Assembly: GCA_032717465.1 (NCBI GenBank)
Contig: CM064683.1
Coordinates: forward strand, 35,167,042 to 35,231,041
Length of the DNA stretch: 64,000 nucleotides
Origin: Coenobita brevimanus
Taxonomy: Eukaryota; Arthropoda; Malacostraca; Decapoda; Coenobitidae
Direction: 5' to 3'
Below, in pieces: positions 46,938-58,000 of the stretch. The notes below the pieces were generated by a model. The model searched no databases and had not been told where the DNA came from. It saw only the letters and a list, made by a program, of their open reading frames with translations. A program made the position numbers and the translations under genes. The first letter of the stretch is position 1. Every line of letters starts with the position of its first letter.

Positions 46938-47475
46938 CCCCCGTCCCAGGCAGTCATTATAGTGCTGCCGTATAAACTCAGCAGGATATCTAGTCAAAAA
47001 TGTCACATATCAAATTTGGGGTAGGTAGGGTGAAATTTGACGTTTTTGTGCCCATTTGAAATTTTAGGCCCGACCCACCTGACATTGACCCCCCCTACCG
47101 CTAACTGGGGGGCGACCCCCTTGATGTAATGAGGCATGTTATAGGATGCAGATTTGAAAGATGCACCTTCAGGTTTTGATTTAATGTCGATATGACGAAT
47201 TTTAACAGAGTTATGGCAAAAAAAACGACTTTTACCCGTCCCCGTTTTTTTTTTTTTTTACGTTTTTTTGGCCCTACAACCTGGCCCTTGGCTCAATTTA
47301 GCCCAAAATTTAATCAGGTGATCAGAAAGTCGTAGCCCATCATCCCTATAATTTTAGTCTAAATCGCACCAGTAGTTGTTGCCTAAAATTACTAACAGAC
47401 AGACAGATAGACAGACACACAGATAAACAGACAAACCAAGTGAAAATAGTACCCGTCCCCGAGCCCCTCCGGGGC
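46938..47475 (-). mobile_element. MITE family 1, copy 1 (538 bp)
   Basis: It matches 51140-51709 (inverted) and 52647-53200 (same orientation). The left end CCCCCGTCCCAGGCAGTCAT corresponds to the TIR CCCGTCCCCGGCAGTCAT. The right end keeps the inner hairpin arm CCCGTCCCCGAGCCCCTCCG (about 47454-47473) but lacks the outermost ~10 bp. An ACAGACAGACAGATAGACAG repeat lies just inside the right end. It sits exactly between two LINE endonuclease starts. No ORF. Confidence 0.8.
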
Positions 47476-47560
47476 ACTCTTGAACGCATTTACCACTTCC
47501 ACCCCCTTGCTATCCTCATTCACACCTCTCACATTCCACATGGCCATGCGAACCTGCCCT
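47476..47560 (-). pseudogene. Second LINE endonuclease N-terminal fragment
   Basis: The minus strand reads MAMWNVRGVNEDSKGVEVVN then AFKS, matching the LINE-B endonuclease start MARITTWNVRGANDEVKE in position and motif (WNVRG). It is cut off at the MITE edge. 47561-47677 holds nothing recognised. Confidence 0.75.
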
Positions 47561-47677
47561 GGGCAGGTAGGCTATTGGGCCCTCCGAGGCTCTCCGAAAC
47601 AACTGCCACGATTAAGTGATTTTAGATGGGGAAATATGGTGGACACTTGACCCGGCCAAAAAAAACAGTTATATTGT

Positions 47678-47795
47678 TACCACCCAGCGTAGTAAATGGT
47701 TTCCTGGGTACAGGGTACCATTTGGCTTGTCACTCAGTATAGAGATTATAAGGTATCCTCACACTGAGTGAGTGGATGATGGGCGCCCCCATCAA
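47678..47795 (+). repeat. Composite repeat C, core module only
   Basis: GTTACCACCCAGCGTAGTAA, aCAGGGTACCATTTGGCTTG, CACTCAGTATAGAG, then gagTGAGTGGATGATGGGCG and CCCCCATC. It lacks the tRNA-like module present at 56932 and 58934, which shows that the core moves or duplicates separately. Confidence 0.75.
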
Positions 47796-47908
47796 AAATC
47801 AAAAAAATTATTTCTAATGGTTGATTGACTAATTGATTTATTGACTATTGATAATTGATTACTTGATTTAGTGATGTTCATTTTGTCGGGGGCGTTGCTA
47901 GATATGTT

Positions 47909-47988
47909 TTTGTTTTCTAAACTTTGGATAGACTTCTGGTGTTCAGTGTTTGTTTTCTAAACTTCGGATAGACTTCTGGTGTTCAGTG
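47909..47988 (+). repeat. Recent tandem duplication, 40-bp unit x2
   Basis: TGTTTTCTAAACTTTGGATA plus gacttctggtgttcagtg is repeated with a single T-to-C change at a 40-bp offset. 47990-48750 otherwise shows only a diverged CAGACAAAATTATTTACCCT copy near 48044 and no gene. Confidence 0.85.
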
Positions 47989-48748
47989 TTAGAAGCAATG
48001 TTCACTTAAATTTTCAGTACATGGGCATATTATTCCTGACACCTCCAGACAAAATTATTTACCCTGAAGAACACTTGTATTTGCTTCCATTCATCCGTTC
48101 ACCAATGCTGGTGCTTCTCCAGTCGAGTATAATCGGTTGGAGTAGGAAAAACAAGCTAAGAATTCCGTTCTCGAATTGAAGGGGCATACTGCATTTTTTT
48201 TACTTAGATATAGGTTGTCCCAGGGGTTAAGGACGTTCAGTTTTTGAAATGGTAGGTGAGAGAATTATGAGTAAAAATGCTATATCAACATGAGTAAAAA
48301 AATCTAAGCCAATATGGAACTACAGTTACAGACGAACTTGGGCAAGAAAAAAAAAAAATCTCATAAATTTCCCGACAGATCATCAGTACCTTTAGCTCCG
48401 TAACGGTAGAGATTTGAACCCATGTTAACGTGACATTTATTACTTACAATATCCAACAGTTATCATTTTCCAGTGTTATGCCTTACCCTCCTGGAACACC
48501 CTGTAAAGATCATCTAATTCCATCCAAATGGGACTTTTGATTTTAAAGAAATTAAAATGTCCTAACTTTTTCTAAGATGCGTAACTTTTTATTTCTTGGA
48601 TTTCTCTCGATTTAATCAAATTGTCCGACGTCAGAATACATAAACTCGCCAGGTGTGTCAGCAGCAAAGTTGTTCGGGAGAATGTTTGAGACCTTTGACT
48701 ACTAAGATATTGCCCATTTGAATAATAATCGCCTGGTGTTAACTCCCA

Positions 48749-48751
<3 letters not shown>

Positions 48752-48807
<56 letters not shown>
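48752..48807. repeat. Microsatellite (TC)27
   Basis: About 55 bases of TC. Confidence 0.97.
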
Positions 48808-48811
<4 letters not shown>

Positions 48812-48892
48812 CTTTACACATTATTATTGCTCGCACCGGACGATTATATTTCGGTTTGGAGAGATATTTCAGACTAAGATAATTACTTTTAT

Positions 48893-49245
48893 TTTTTTAT
48901 TATTTTTTTTTTTTTATGTGTCCGACTCAGGGCATAGGCTTCACAGCCTGCTATCAAGGCCCAGTAGTCCTCCTACATACCATACACCTCTACATGTCAC
49001 CACTTCGGCACTAACACCCACCGTCCCTATTGAATACATGCTAGGGCTGTCTCATACAGGACTGGTGTATTGGTATTAGCGGGGGTATTTTTACGACATG
49101 TCGGCGGGTCTTCTGGTAGATCAGTAAAGCCTGATTTAATGAAATTCAAATCCTTAAACTGTTCCCTGCCCCAGCCGGGATTCGAACCTGGTTCCGTTAG
49201 GACTGCAGGCCACCTCTCTATCTCTTCACCGAAAGAGGTCTTACT
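48893..49245 (-). mobile_element. tRNA-derived SINE (family A), complete minus-strand copy
   Basis: A T-run (48893-48916, the A-tail on the minus strand) is followed by TGTCCGACTCAGGGCATAGG, cagtagtcctcctacatacc, cactaacacccaccgtcc, ctgtctcatacaggactgg and gacatgtcggcgggtcttct. The minus-strand B box GGTTCGAATCCCGG (about 49179-49192) is a near-perfect match to the tRNA T-arm. The A-box region is aGATAGAGAGGTGG. It is the reverse complement of the 9703-10037 copy throughout. Confidence 0.85.
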
Positions 49246-49394
49246 TAAAATTAATAAAGTTTTCTGATGGTTGCAAGAGTAAAATGAGAAGATGCGTTAT
49301 AAGATTGAAGGAATTAACAAGAATATATTATCCATGTGCATCAACCACTGCACAAAGACTAAAAACGTTACATACGGCTGAGGTTAATTAATTC

Positions 49395-49530
49395 AATTCG
49401 ATAACAATGAAGCAATTTATTGAAGTTTGAAAGGATCTCTACCATTGAAAGAGTTAATGAAGGTTTTATTTAACACCTCCAGCTCGAAAAGTCTATCCAG
49501 AGCTGATAAAGTCTTGTTAAGATCCCAATA
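49395..49530 (+). repeat. Dispersed CAGACGA-type repeat, diverged copy
   Basis: AATTTATTGAAGTTTGAAAG, AAGAGTTAATGAAGG, TTTAACACCTCCAGCTCGAA and AGAGCTGATAAAGTCTTG occur in family order. Short (AAT)n at 49527-49545. 49546-49899 otherwise has nothing recognised. Confidence 0.45.
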
Positions 49531-49904
49531 ATAATAATAATAATATAAAAAAGCTTCACCTGACTGAATGGTTAATGATCCCTTTTTACCGTTCTGAAAC
49601 TCTAAAAATTCATAATATTTTCCTAAAGTCGGTTTGCTTTCATCTGAAGGAGCTGACAACTCACACCTTTAACACTGAGTCGTAGTTACATGTAATTTTA
49701 GAAAACCTAGTTATAAGGTAGAAATAAATCTCCTTGGTTAGCTGTCAAACCAATAATACGTTCTGACTACAACTGACCATCAGCTGAAATGAGAGGGGTT
49801 AAGGATCTTTCTCAGGCTGGAACAAACGCCTTATGATCAATAATAAGATTTTAAATTAGCCTGAAATTCCAGAAGTGTGCAAAAATTACTGATTTGGACT
49901 GTAC

Positions 49905-50265
49905 AGTAGGGAAGTGGTAGTCAAATGGTTAGACTTGTGGTTTGCTGTCTGAAGGAGCGGGAGTTCGATTCCAGGCTTGGGTAGGGAATATTTGACCTGA
50001 ATTTCGTTAATGAGACGTTTCTGCTGTTCGACAAGCCTCATCGATATGTCATAACAACACAGCCGCCAGTACCATTCAACTAATTCTAAATTAAATAGTC
50101 CTAACAAGTATTCAGTATGGACGGAGGGTATTTACGCCGAAATCGTGATATACGAGGTATGTAACTTTATTTAGTAACAGAACATGCAGACGATTTGCTG
50201 TACCCCAGGAAACAGATCATTAAGTTTATGCTCAGAGTCGGCTGCATGAGAAAAAAAAAAAATGT
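49905..50265 (+). mobile_element. tRNA-derived SINE (family A), plus-strand copy
   Basis: The head GAAGTGGTAGTCAAATGGTTAG has an A box, and GAGTTCGATTCCAGG (about 49960-49974) has a B box. The body has gtcataacaacacagccgcc, tcagtatggacggagggtat and ttacgccgaaatcgtgatat. The end is GCTCAGAGTCGGCTGCATGAG plus an A-run to about 50262. A second A-run (30 nt) lies at 50279-50308. Confidence 0.8.
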
Positions 50266-50277
50266 GTTGTATCTCAG

Positions 50278-50308
<31 letters not shown>

Positions 50309-50310
<2 letters not shown>

Positions 50311-50580
50311 GTATGCGGATTTATTTCAGTAAGTCTTTTTTAATCCAATGAAGTAATTTCTGTTCTCATCTTGCTACCATCACACTATTTCATTTACTTC
50401 ATTAAAATGCACCTCGTTGTAAAGGCAGTACTAGATGTTTTACCTAAGTTGAAGTGTCGCCTGGAAATGGCAAGAATATAAAAAAAATAAAAAACGGCAT
50501 CGGATTGAGAGGGCAAATCCTCGCATTAGTTAGTTTGTTGATTCCCCCCTCCTATAGAGGGGACCAGGCCATATATTAGC
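50309..50580. other. No recognised feature
   Basis: AT-rich sequence between the A-run and the CAGACGA-type copies. Nothing recognised. Confidence 0.5.
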
Positions 50581-50584
50581 CCGG

Positions 50585-51130
50585 TTACTATCAGGACAAC
50601 ATTAATATTCTACTCCTGCTAACGCTAGACGACGTTATCCAATTTACTGTATACTCTCATATCAGCCTGAGTTGTTTATAATAGTAGCATTAACCCTGTC
50701 ATGGTCGGGACAATTCTAACATTCAAATCCAACAAACGTCAAGCCATTTTATTCATCTGTGAGTAAGCATAAGAATCTAAGTGTCCAAACCCTCATTACT
50801 GAGGCACCATCTTAAGAAAAGTGAATTTATCTGATAACAGAAAGAAAACGTACTTGAGTTGGAGTTGTAAATGTACACGTATGACAGATCAGACAACAGA
50901 ACATATACTAAAATAATGCGGATAACAATGTATTCAAAACGCTTTGCCCTGTTACTTGTATTCTTGCTCAATTAGGACTCACGTAACCCCTCTTTATAAG
51001 CAATTTTTGGAAAACAGTTACGGTCAAACAACTTTTTTTCAGCTAAGAGTGGGTCATGGAAGCCGGAATGATGTTATTATTATCAACATCAACCATCTAA
51101 CGACCGGGACAATCCAGTATTCTATTCCAG
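50585..51130 (+). repeat. Dispersed CAGACGA-type repeats, at least three units
   Basis: Cores CTAGACGACGTTATCCAATT (50626), GTCAAGCCATTTTATTCATC (50736) and GGTCAAACAACTTTTTTTCAGC (about 51022; core CAACTTTTTTTCAGC) are each preceded by ATTAACCCTGTCATGGTCGG, AGGACAACATTAATATTC or similar. A fourth partial copy, ACGACCGGGACAATCCAGTA, ends where MITE family 1 copy 2 begins. Confidence 0.65.
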
Positions 51131-51139
51131 CATTTATTA

Positions 51140-51709
51140 CCCGTCCCCGTCCCAGAGGGGTTCGGGGATGGATGTTGGTATCACTCGGTTTGTCTGTTTC
51201 CTTGTTTGTCTGCCTGTCTGTTTGCCTGCCTACCTGTCTTCCTGTCTGTTAACAACTTTACGTGAAAACTACTGGTGTGATTTTGACTAAAATTACAAGG
51301 ATGATGGGCTATGACCTTCTGATCACCTGATCAAATTTTGGGTCAAACTGGCCAAAGACCCAGACTCTAAGGCCAAAAAATGTATATATATAAAAAAATA
51401 AATAAACAACGGGGAAGGATAAAAATCGTTTTTTCGCTATAAACCCTTTCAAATTCGTCATATCGACTTGAAACCAAAACCTGAAACTGCATCTTTTAAA
51501 TCTGCATCCTATAACATTCCTCATTACATAGGGGGGTGTCACCCCCCGGGTTAGCCGTAGGGGGGGTCAATGTCAGGTGGATCGGGCCTAAAATTTCAAA
51601 TGGGCATATAAACTTTCACCTGATTTACTCCAAATTTGATACGTGACATCTTTGACTAGATATCCTGTTTTTTTTGTACGTCAGCACTAAAATGACTGCC
51701 GGGGACGGG
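51140..51709 (+). mobile_element. MITE family 1, copy 2 (570 bp), most complete
   Basis: CCCGTCCCCG (51140-51149) and CGGGGACGGG (51700-51709) are perfect 10-bp TIRs. TTA precedes the left end and TTT follows the right. The left end is doubled: GGGGTTCGGGGATGG (51157-51171) pairs with the TIR as a hairpin. A TGTCTG/TGCCTG repeat (51193-51250) is subterminal. Then come actactggtgtgattttgac, ggatgatgggctatgac, a T/A-rich centre, tcaaattcgtcatatcgac, and a G-rich/C-rich pair around 51531-51570. Non-coding. It is opposite in orientation to copies 1 and 3. Confidence 0.88.
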
Positions 51710-52034
51710 TTTGCTGTGCCTTGCCACCGCTTCTTGTTTACAATAAACTACTATAGAAGAAGAACTAGGAAATCTTTTATAAAAAAAAATATGTATTTTA
51801 AAATGTAAAGCATAACGAGAGTAACAATATTTTCTTGGTCACCGGGGCGAGAGAAGGGAGCGGAAGTGGCCGCGTAATTTTTTGGTCAGTTTTCAACTAT
51901 AAAAAAAAAAAATCCATTTTTTTTGGTTCATTGGTTCGTTCATATCTAGTACTATATGATCAAGTAATATTATCACCTTGCTATATGACCGTGCAAAAAT
52001 TCATTATAAGAGATGAAAAAAGTTTTAAACATCA
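51710..52034. other. No recognised feature
   Basis: AT-rich, with A-runs at 51781 and 51901. Nothing supported. Confidence 0.5.
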
Positions 52035-52310
52035 CAGATATAAGCCGGATAAAATCCATATTTATGGACCTTTTTTATTTTACCTGGAGATTCCTCTGAG
52101 CTTGGGACTTATGGGAAAGTGTCAAAATCCAAAATTTCAGATTACGTGGTGGCTCCATAAGCTGATATACTTTTAAAATTTGCAAAATTTTTGAAAAACA
52201 AAAAAAAAAGCACCGGTAGAAGTGGGATAAAATCCAAAATTATAAACCAATTTTGCTCAGATTTTAACTGGAGTTTCCTCTGAGCTTGCCACAAATGGGA
52301 TCATGTGTAG
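52035..52310 (+). repeat. Two diverged tandem units (~180-bp spacing)
   Basis: GGATAAAATCCATATTTATG, then ACCTGGAGATTCCTCTGAGC and ttgggacttatggga (52048-52115), recur as GGATAAAATCCAAAATTATA, AACTGGAGTTTCCTCTGAGC and ttgccacaaatggga (52226-52299). Confidence 0.65.
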
Positions 52311-52646
52311 GCGTCCGTGGATGGGAACGCCAGTGACCGGAGCGAGATGTTCACCATCTTCTCAACTTCGACACATATATTTTTCAAGACGATGGCTCCA
52401 TGGACGCCTTCACTTGACTGACAGTACCGTTTCGATAGAGCTGATGGAGATGTGAGACAGAGTGTAAAAGTGTGTGTTAGAAAAAAAATGGTTGGAAGAA
52501 GAGAGGAAGACAGAACAAGCTGGAGAAAAAAGGTTGATGAAGAGTATATAAGGAAGGGTGGCTGTGAGTCGTAGGGAGGATAGGTTGGGAATACAGTGAG
52601 AAGACCGAGAACAAGTGGTATAAGAAGCAGTGCCAACGCACAGCAA

Positions 52647-53200
52647 ACCAGCCCCCGGAAGTCATTTTAGTGACGACGTATAAACACAACAGGATATCAA
52701 GTCAAAGATGTCACATATCAAATCTAGAGTAACTCGGGTGAAAATTGACGATTTTATGCTCATTTGAAATTTTGGCCCAACCCATCTGACATTAACCCCC
52801 TACCGCTAAGTGGGTGGTGACCCCTTGATGTAATGGGACAGGTTATAGGATGCAGATTTTAAAGATGCACTTTTAGGTTTTAGTTTCACGTCGATATGAC
52901 GAATTTGAAAGGAGTTATGGCGAAAAAACGATTTTACCCTTCCTGTCCCCCCCCCCTTTTTTTTTTTTTTTTTTCACTTTTGGGCCCTACAGTCTGAGCC
53001 TTTGCCCAAATTTGCCCCAAATTTAATTAGGTGATCAGTTCATAGTCCATCAGCCCTGTAATTTTAGTCAATATCGCACCAGTACTTTTCGTGTAAAGTT
53101 GTTAACAGACAGACAGACACACACATACACACACACAAACAAACAGACAAACCGAGTGAACACAATATCCAACCCCTCGTCCCTCTGGGGCGGGGACGGG
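52647..53200 (-). mobile_element. MITE family 1, copy 3 (554 bp)
   Basis: The left end CCAGCCCCCGGAAGTCATTT is the TIR with two changes. The right end CGGGGACGGG (53191-53200) is intact and followed by TTA. Just inside is CCCCTCGTCCCTCTGGGGCG, then an ACAGACAGACAGACACACAC repeat (53107-53126 onward). The interior aligns with copies 1 and 2 across its whole length. 52311-52646 contains no gene. Confidence 0.85.
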
Positions 53201-53287
53201 TTAAAATAAGACTGGAGAGTACTATGATTGAGGATGGTGATGAGTCATGGGAAGAGAGGGAATCATTTTTACCCTGCTCCTGACAAA

Positions 53288-53740
53288 GTTAGAGGAAGAT
53301 GTTGTTATCTCTGGTTCAATAGGTGTTCATCCGTAGAGCTGGGCTGTAGGGCGACTGGCCGGGCTTAGATTTTGTTTCCAGATCAGAACTCAGAAAATAT
53401 TCACTATAAAGTCGTTAAATTTCGCATTGTTTTGTGTCTTATAGTGAACTGGTGCCTTTTGATAGGTAGAATGCTGTGCTTTAGGCAGTTTTTTTTTTTT
53501 TTTTAAATAATGAAAAGATTAAAAACAATATTTCCAGAGATTTCATTACGATATGAGCAAGGAATGTGAGGGGCCCAGGTTATGTTTCCTCAAGGCGTTC
53601 TCCTTACGCCCATCTTTAAAAGAAAAGATTAAGGGAGGCGAGGGCCGTCATGAGCAGTGTTAGGTGTGCAGGGAGGTTGGGGGGGGTATGTTTTTGGTCA
53701 GGTGGAGAGTTGCAACAGTTTAGCCTTGCCTATGTTTTCA
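53288..53740 (+). repeat. Interspersed repeat SINE-B, copy 2
   Basis: It aligns in direct orientation with 22385-22832. It begins aagatgttgttatctctgg, then ccgtagagctggg, tagtgaactggtgcctttt, taggtagaatgctgtg, a T-run near 53490, ggggcccaggttatgt, ggcgttctccttacgccc, and a G-run near 53680. The two copies differ by substitutions and small indels but not in structure. Confidence 0.78.
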
Positions 53741-53844
53741 ATTAGCAATACGCCTTTTTTTTAATGTTTTGATGTTACAAATTAGATACGTACCCTAACG
53801 AACTATTATGTATTGTATAATATATGCTATGTATTTTTGTGGTT

Positions 53845-54820
53845 AATATCTATCTATCTATCTCTTTATCTATTGGAAATTCTCTCTTTACCTCACCAAA
53901 TACTCTTCAAGCTTTCCTTCTGCCCAAGCCTCACTCATATATATCCTACTCCCCACCTTGCTTGAACCTCCTCTACCTTACACGAATTCTCACCCCATCT
54001 CTTCCCTACTACTGTCTCTGTATCACCTTCCTTACTCGTACACCCATCACTGCTTCCCTCCCGTTCGTGTCTCATCTTTATCATTGTTCCCTTCCTATCC
54101 AGGCCTTACCCCATCTCTACCTCACAGCCATTTTTTTTATTTCTTGCCTTCTTCAAAACCTCCTCTGCCGTGTTCCAACCTCATCTGCTCCTTATATTTA
54201 TGTCTGCCTCGCCCTGGTTCCTACCTCACCTCTCCCCAACCTCATCTCATTCCCACACTCACCCTCCATCTTTGCTCTACGAACACTCAATTCCTCACGC
54301 CATCCCACAGATTTCTTACCCTTACCTCACGCAATCATTTTTCGAAGCCGTTCTTTGTTCTCTACTTCTCTCACAAAGCTTAGCATCCTTCCTCATCCCT
54401 GACACCTTCTCGGCTTTATCCCACGACGAACCCGTTATCTTTGTCTCTCCTTTTCCTCGTCGCACTCCATTCCCCTCTCCTCTACTCGTCCCTTCCTGAC
54501 ACCCACTCCTTACTCCTGCCTATCCCAATACTTCTCTCCTACTTCATTGCATCTATACCTTATCTTTGCCCGTACTGCACCCAATATCCATCCTGCCTCA
54601 CCCCATCTCGGCTGACCATTTACTGACTAATCCCAGCGTCTCATAAAATGGTCTCTTTACCCTACTTCACCCCACCTTCGTCTCACCTCTGCCCTTGCTC
54701 TACCTTATATCCATTCCTGCCCGTCCCCATCTCTGCTTAACACCCACTCACTATCCCCCGCCTCGCACAAACTTCCAGCCCCGTCCCACTCACCCTTCCC
54801 TGCCTTCCTAAACTTCTGAA
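53845..54820. repeat. Pyrimidine-rich tract with recurring CTCACC words
   Basis: Starts with (ATCT)n at about 53848-53862. From 53880 words such as CCTTACCTCACCCCATCTC and TTCCTAC recur every 40-60 bp, so this is likely a decayed minisatellite. Open frames in two phases are artefacts. Confidence 0.65.
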
Positions 54821-54886
54821 ATTGGCAAGGAAAACTAAGGTGCCATTTTTCATATTTCTTACCTCCTCTGTTTCTAGGATAGCCCC

Positions 54887-54894
<8 letters not shown>

Positions 54895-54918
<24 letters not shown>

Positions 54919-54925
54919 TCCCTTA

Positions 54926-54984
<59 letters not shown>

Positions 54985-55100
54985 TTGTTATTATACCTTC
55001 TCTCTTCCCTCCTTCCTCCACCTCTTTCATCCCCACTCTCCATTCTCTCCCTCTCCTCTCCCCCTGTCTCCTCCCCTACCACTGTCTCCTAACCTCTGTC

Positions 55101-55148
<48 letters not shown>
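54895..55148. repeat. Microsatellites (CA)12, (TC)26, (GTCT)4 and (TC)14
   Basis: (CA)n runs 54895-54918, (TC)n 54930-54982, TGTCTGTCTGTCTGTC about 55101-55118 and (TC)n to 55149. CT-rich sequence lies between. Confidence 0.95.
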
Positions 55149-55154
<6 letters not shown>

Positions 55155-55259
55155 CTGCCAAAACTCCCCCGCCAATTATCATTAAAACATTTTAAGAACT
55201 AAGTAAAAAATCCTTAAACTATATTGCACAACTGAAGGAAACTTGCACCAGGCTCCTTT

Positions 55260-55261
<2 letters not shown>

Positions 55262-55310
<49 letters not shown>
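55262..55310. repeat. Microsatellite (GA)25
   Basis: About 49 bases of GA. It is opposite in strand to the (TC) arrays 110-330 bp upstream, so the region could pair as a long hairpin. Confidence 0.96.
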
Positions 55311-55312
<2 letters not shown>

Positions 55313-55805
55313 TCATTTTCATCTCGCAACTATGATTTATTTTTTGCAGACATAAGAAAATTCTGCACTCGGCTTCAAGGTGCATTTTCCTCCTTTTTTT
55401 GCAGGAGGAACAAAAAATACGGAAATTTTCTGTTCTCTTCTTTCATCATCCATCTTGCGAAAAGTAATCTCAGTCACGGCATGTAATAGGTAGGATGCGA
55501 TCATGTGGTGGCGAGTGATGCTCCTATGATACAGGGTCGCTGACTTTTTTTTTTTTTAATGTTTTTATTTTCATCCCGCAGCTATTTATTTATTTTTCCA
55601 TGAAGAGGAAAAACTTAGAAACACTCTGCACTCGACTTTCCTCACTTGTTTTCCTATCGTTACAGTGTTTATATTATCTTCTTTAACAGGAACTGCAACA
55701 GATATGGAAAGATCTGCGCCTTACCTTCCTAGTTGCCATACTAAATCATTTTACGGCACGGCTTTGACAGTAATGTATCCTCTTGAATCAGATGGTGTAT
55801 TTTCT
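55311..55805. other. No gene; short internal duplication
   Basis: ttttcatctcgcaactatgattta (55315) and ttttcatcccgcagctatttattta (55568) precede related words agaaaattctgcactcggctt and aaacactctgcactcgactt, so two diverged copies of one ~100-bp sequence lie 250 bp apart. Confidence 0.5.
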
Positions 55806-55807
55806 GT

Positions 55808-55865
55808 CTTGTTCTTGCAGTCTCCAGACGACGTTATTCAACTTATGAGAGGTTAATGGACTGAA
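55808..55865 (+). repeat. Dispersed CAGACGA-type repeat, core
   Basis: TCTCCAGACGACGTTATTCA, then ACTTATGAGAGGTTAATGGA. Short copy; core intact except ACG for ATT. Confidence 0.6.
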
Positions 55866-56099
55866 ACAGTTTGATGCAGTCTTCATCAGCCCTGAGGAGG
55901 TTAACTTATGAATCCAGGCCTAGAGCATTATTGCAGGCAGCGCTTGGCTCCCCTTCCTGCATTCCTTCATGACAAGGAATTTTTTTTTTTTTCACTCAGA
56001 ACTAAGTGTCCTTTTCTTTATTCAGCTTCGGGTACCATTTCCTTCATTCATTTCTTCAGGACAATCTTCTCATTGAATATTCACTCGAATTAAAGAAAC

Positions 56100-56930
56100 T
56101 TTTTTTTTTTCATTTTTCCTTTTACTCACCTCCTCCCTTCATCTATCCATCTCTTTCACTCACCTCTCGCCTTCGTCATTTACTGTGGGAGATATACCCA
56201 ACCCATCACTCAGCTTTTTCCTTCACTCACTTCTTCACTTAGTATTAGATGCTCTCTCCATCACTCATCCTCCCATACACTCATCTTTTTCCTTAATCAT
56301 TCTCTTTGATGGCCATTTCCTTCCCTTATGTCTTGCCTTCACGTACGTACCTCTTTCCTTCATTCAGCATTGGAAACTCTCTCCATTCTTCCCCCTCCTT
56401 CATTTATCTACATCATTCACTCTGGTTTCTTTCACTCAGCTATAATTGTTCATCCATCTTCCAGGCACAGTGTGTGGATGTGGGGTTGGGGCGTCATGAA
56501 TTTGTAACCGCTCATTAAAAAATAATAACAACTTTACTGTGGTGAGCGAGGACTTGACACCGGGGACAAAATGGTCTCATCCCAATCCTATCGTACTCAT
56601 CGTACTTGTGAATATCTCTTTTTCAACACATATCTTCCTCCTCACCTCTTTCCTATTCGCACTTTTCCCCTATCAAATATTTCCTCTTGTTTCATTTTAA
56701 CCTCTTCACCCCCTTTCATCATTTTTGTACCTCTACCAACAGTCTACCTGCCTCTCTGCTTCACCATCATCAGTCTTGCACATTTCCTACTCCCTCATTC
56801 CCACACCCTTCTCTTTCTCACACATTTCCCTCACTTTTTCTTCTCACTACTATCTCTTGAATAACCTCTGCTCTCTTTCCCACACCATTTCTCATAATTC
56901 CTACCCAGTTCTGTCCGATGCACATGTCTG
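56100..56930. repeat. Pyrimidine-rich tract, CTTCACTCAC words
   Basis: C+T rich with CTCACTTCTTCACT-like words recurring every 50-70 bp. 56465-56575 is normal sequence. Open frames are artefacts. Confidence 0.65.
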
Positions 56931-56931
56931 G

Positions 56932-57455
56932 ATTCCATCCATCCATACATCATCCAATCCTACGTTGCTCCATGAGGAACGTAGGAGCCCGGGGCTAGGC
57001 AGTTGGTCCTGACATTTAAGATGAGAGTGACCAGCCTCACATATCCCTGAGTGGCATTACGTGAGCAATAAACCCCAATCATCCCTTGGATATAAGCCTT
57101 CACCGGCTGAATCCGATTGAAGCACAATAATTACCCACTAAACCACCAGGCTCCAAAATTTGGTTACATGGTTACCACCCAGCGTAGTAAACAGATTCCT
57201 GGTGTACAGGAAACCATTTGGCTTGTGACTCAGTGTAGAGTCACCCATATGCAGAAGAAAGAGGAAAGAATGAAGGAATTAAAGACAGAAGAGGGAGTGT
57301 AAAGTCACCCGTAGGCAGAAGGACGAGGAAAGAATAAAGTAAAGAAAGATAGAAGAAGATGGAAGGAAAGAAGGATGGAGGAGACAGGGCACACACCCGA
57401 GAGTAGCACTACATTGAGTGAGTGGATGGTGAGCGCCCCCACCTACCACAATCTG
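56932..57455 (+). repeat. Composite repeat C, long copy 1 (inverted partner at 58934)
   Basis: It runs from ATCCATCCATACATCATCCA through ggagcccggggctaggcagt, tgagagtgaccagcctcac and ccttcaccggctgaatcc to acccactaaaccaccagg (a tRNA-like module read on the minus strand). It continues gttaccacccagcgtagta, a purine-rich middle (57250-57385, unit agaagaaagaggaaagaat twice), and ends gtgagtggatggtgagcgcc. It is the reverse complement of 58934-59415. Confidence 0.8.
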
Positions 57456-58000
57456 GACTCCATATTATAATAACACATATCATAACAGATAGGAACACAA
57501 ATGTGTAGTCTTAACGGTAGTCAAGGTGTGGGAAAAGGAAATGAGCTTGCAAGATTTTAGTGAAGGAATGTTAGAAATGCACCGGAAACTCTACATACAC
57601 ACAGACATACAGGCTTCTAGAAACGCCACACACGGCCATTACACGTGACACTTGCCCTCGTAGAGAGGGATGGAAGAGTTAGCGAGTCAGAAAGGGGCAA
57701 GCCATAGAACCTAAAGGTTGTGGAGAGAGGAAGAGAGAGAGAGGGGTCTAACGAAAGGTAACAGCGGAACTCTATACTCGTGTGTTAGAGACTTTAGTTA
57801 ATCTTTTCAAGACAAAATTATACATAGTCCCATACTAATCTTTACCTCTCCTGTCATTGCATGACAAAGGGAACTAGGATTATCTACTTACAAACCTACT
57901 CACGTATAATTACCGCTCATCCAAGAGTACAGCTTATGCATAACTGATCTACAAACCACACTACAAGAAGTTACGAAATTTTTAAAAGACACACACTCTC
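57456..58000. other. No recognised feature
   Basis: Ordinary sequence, no supported exon or repeat. Confidence 0.5.

Noticed and set aside
42634..52420. Possible repeat pair GGATGGACGCCTTCACGTGG and CCATGGACGCCTTCACTTG
   Set aside because: Similarity extends only about 20-40 bp by eye, too little to define a family.
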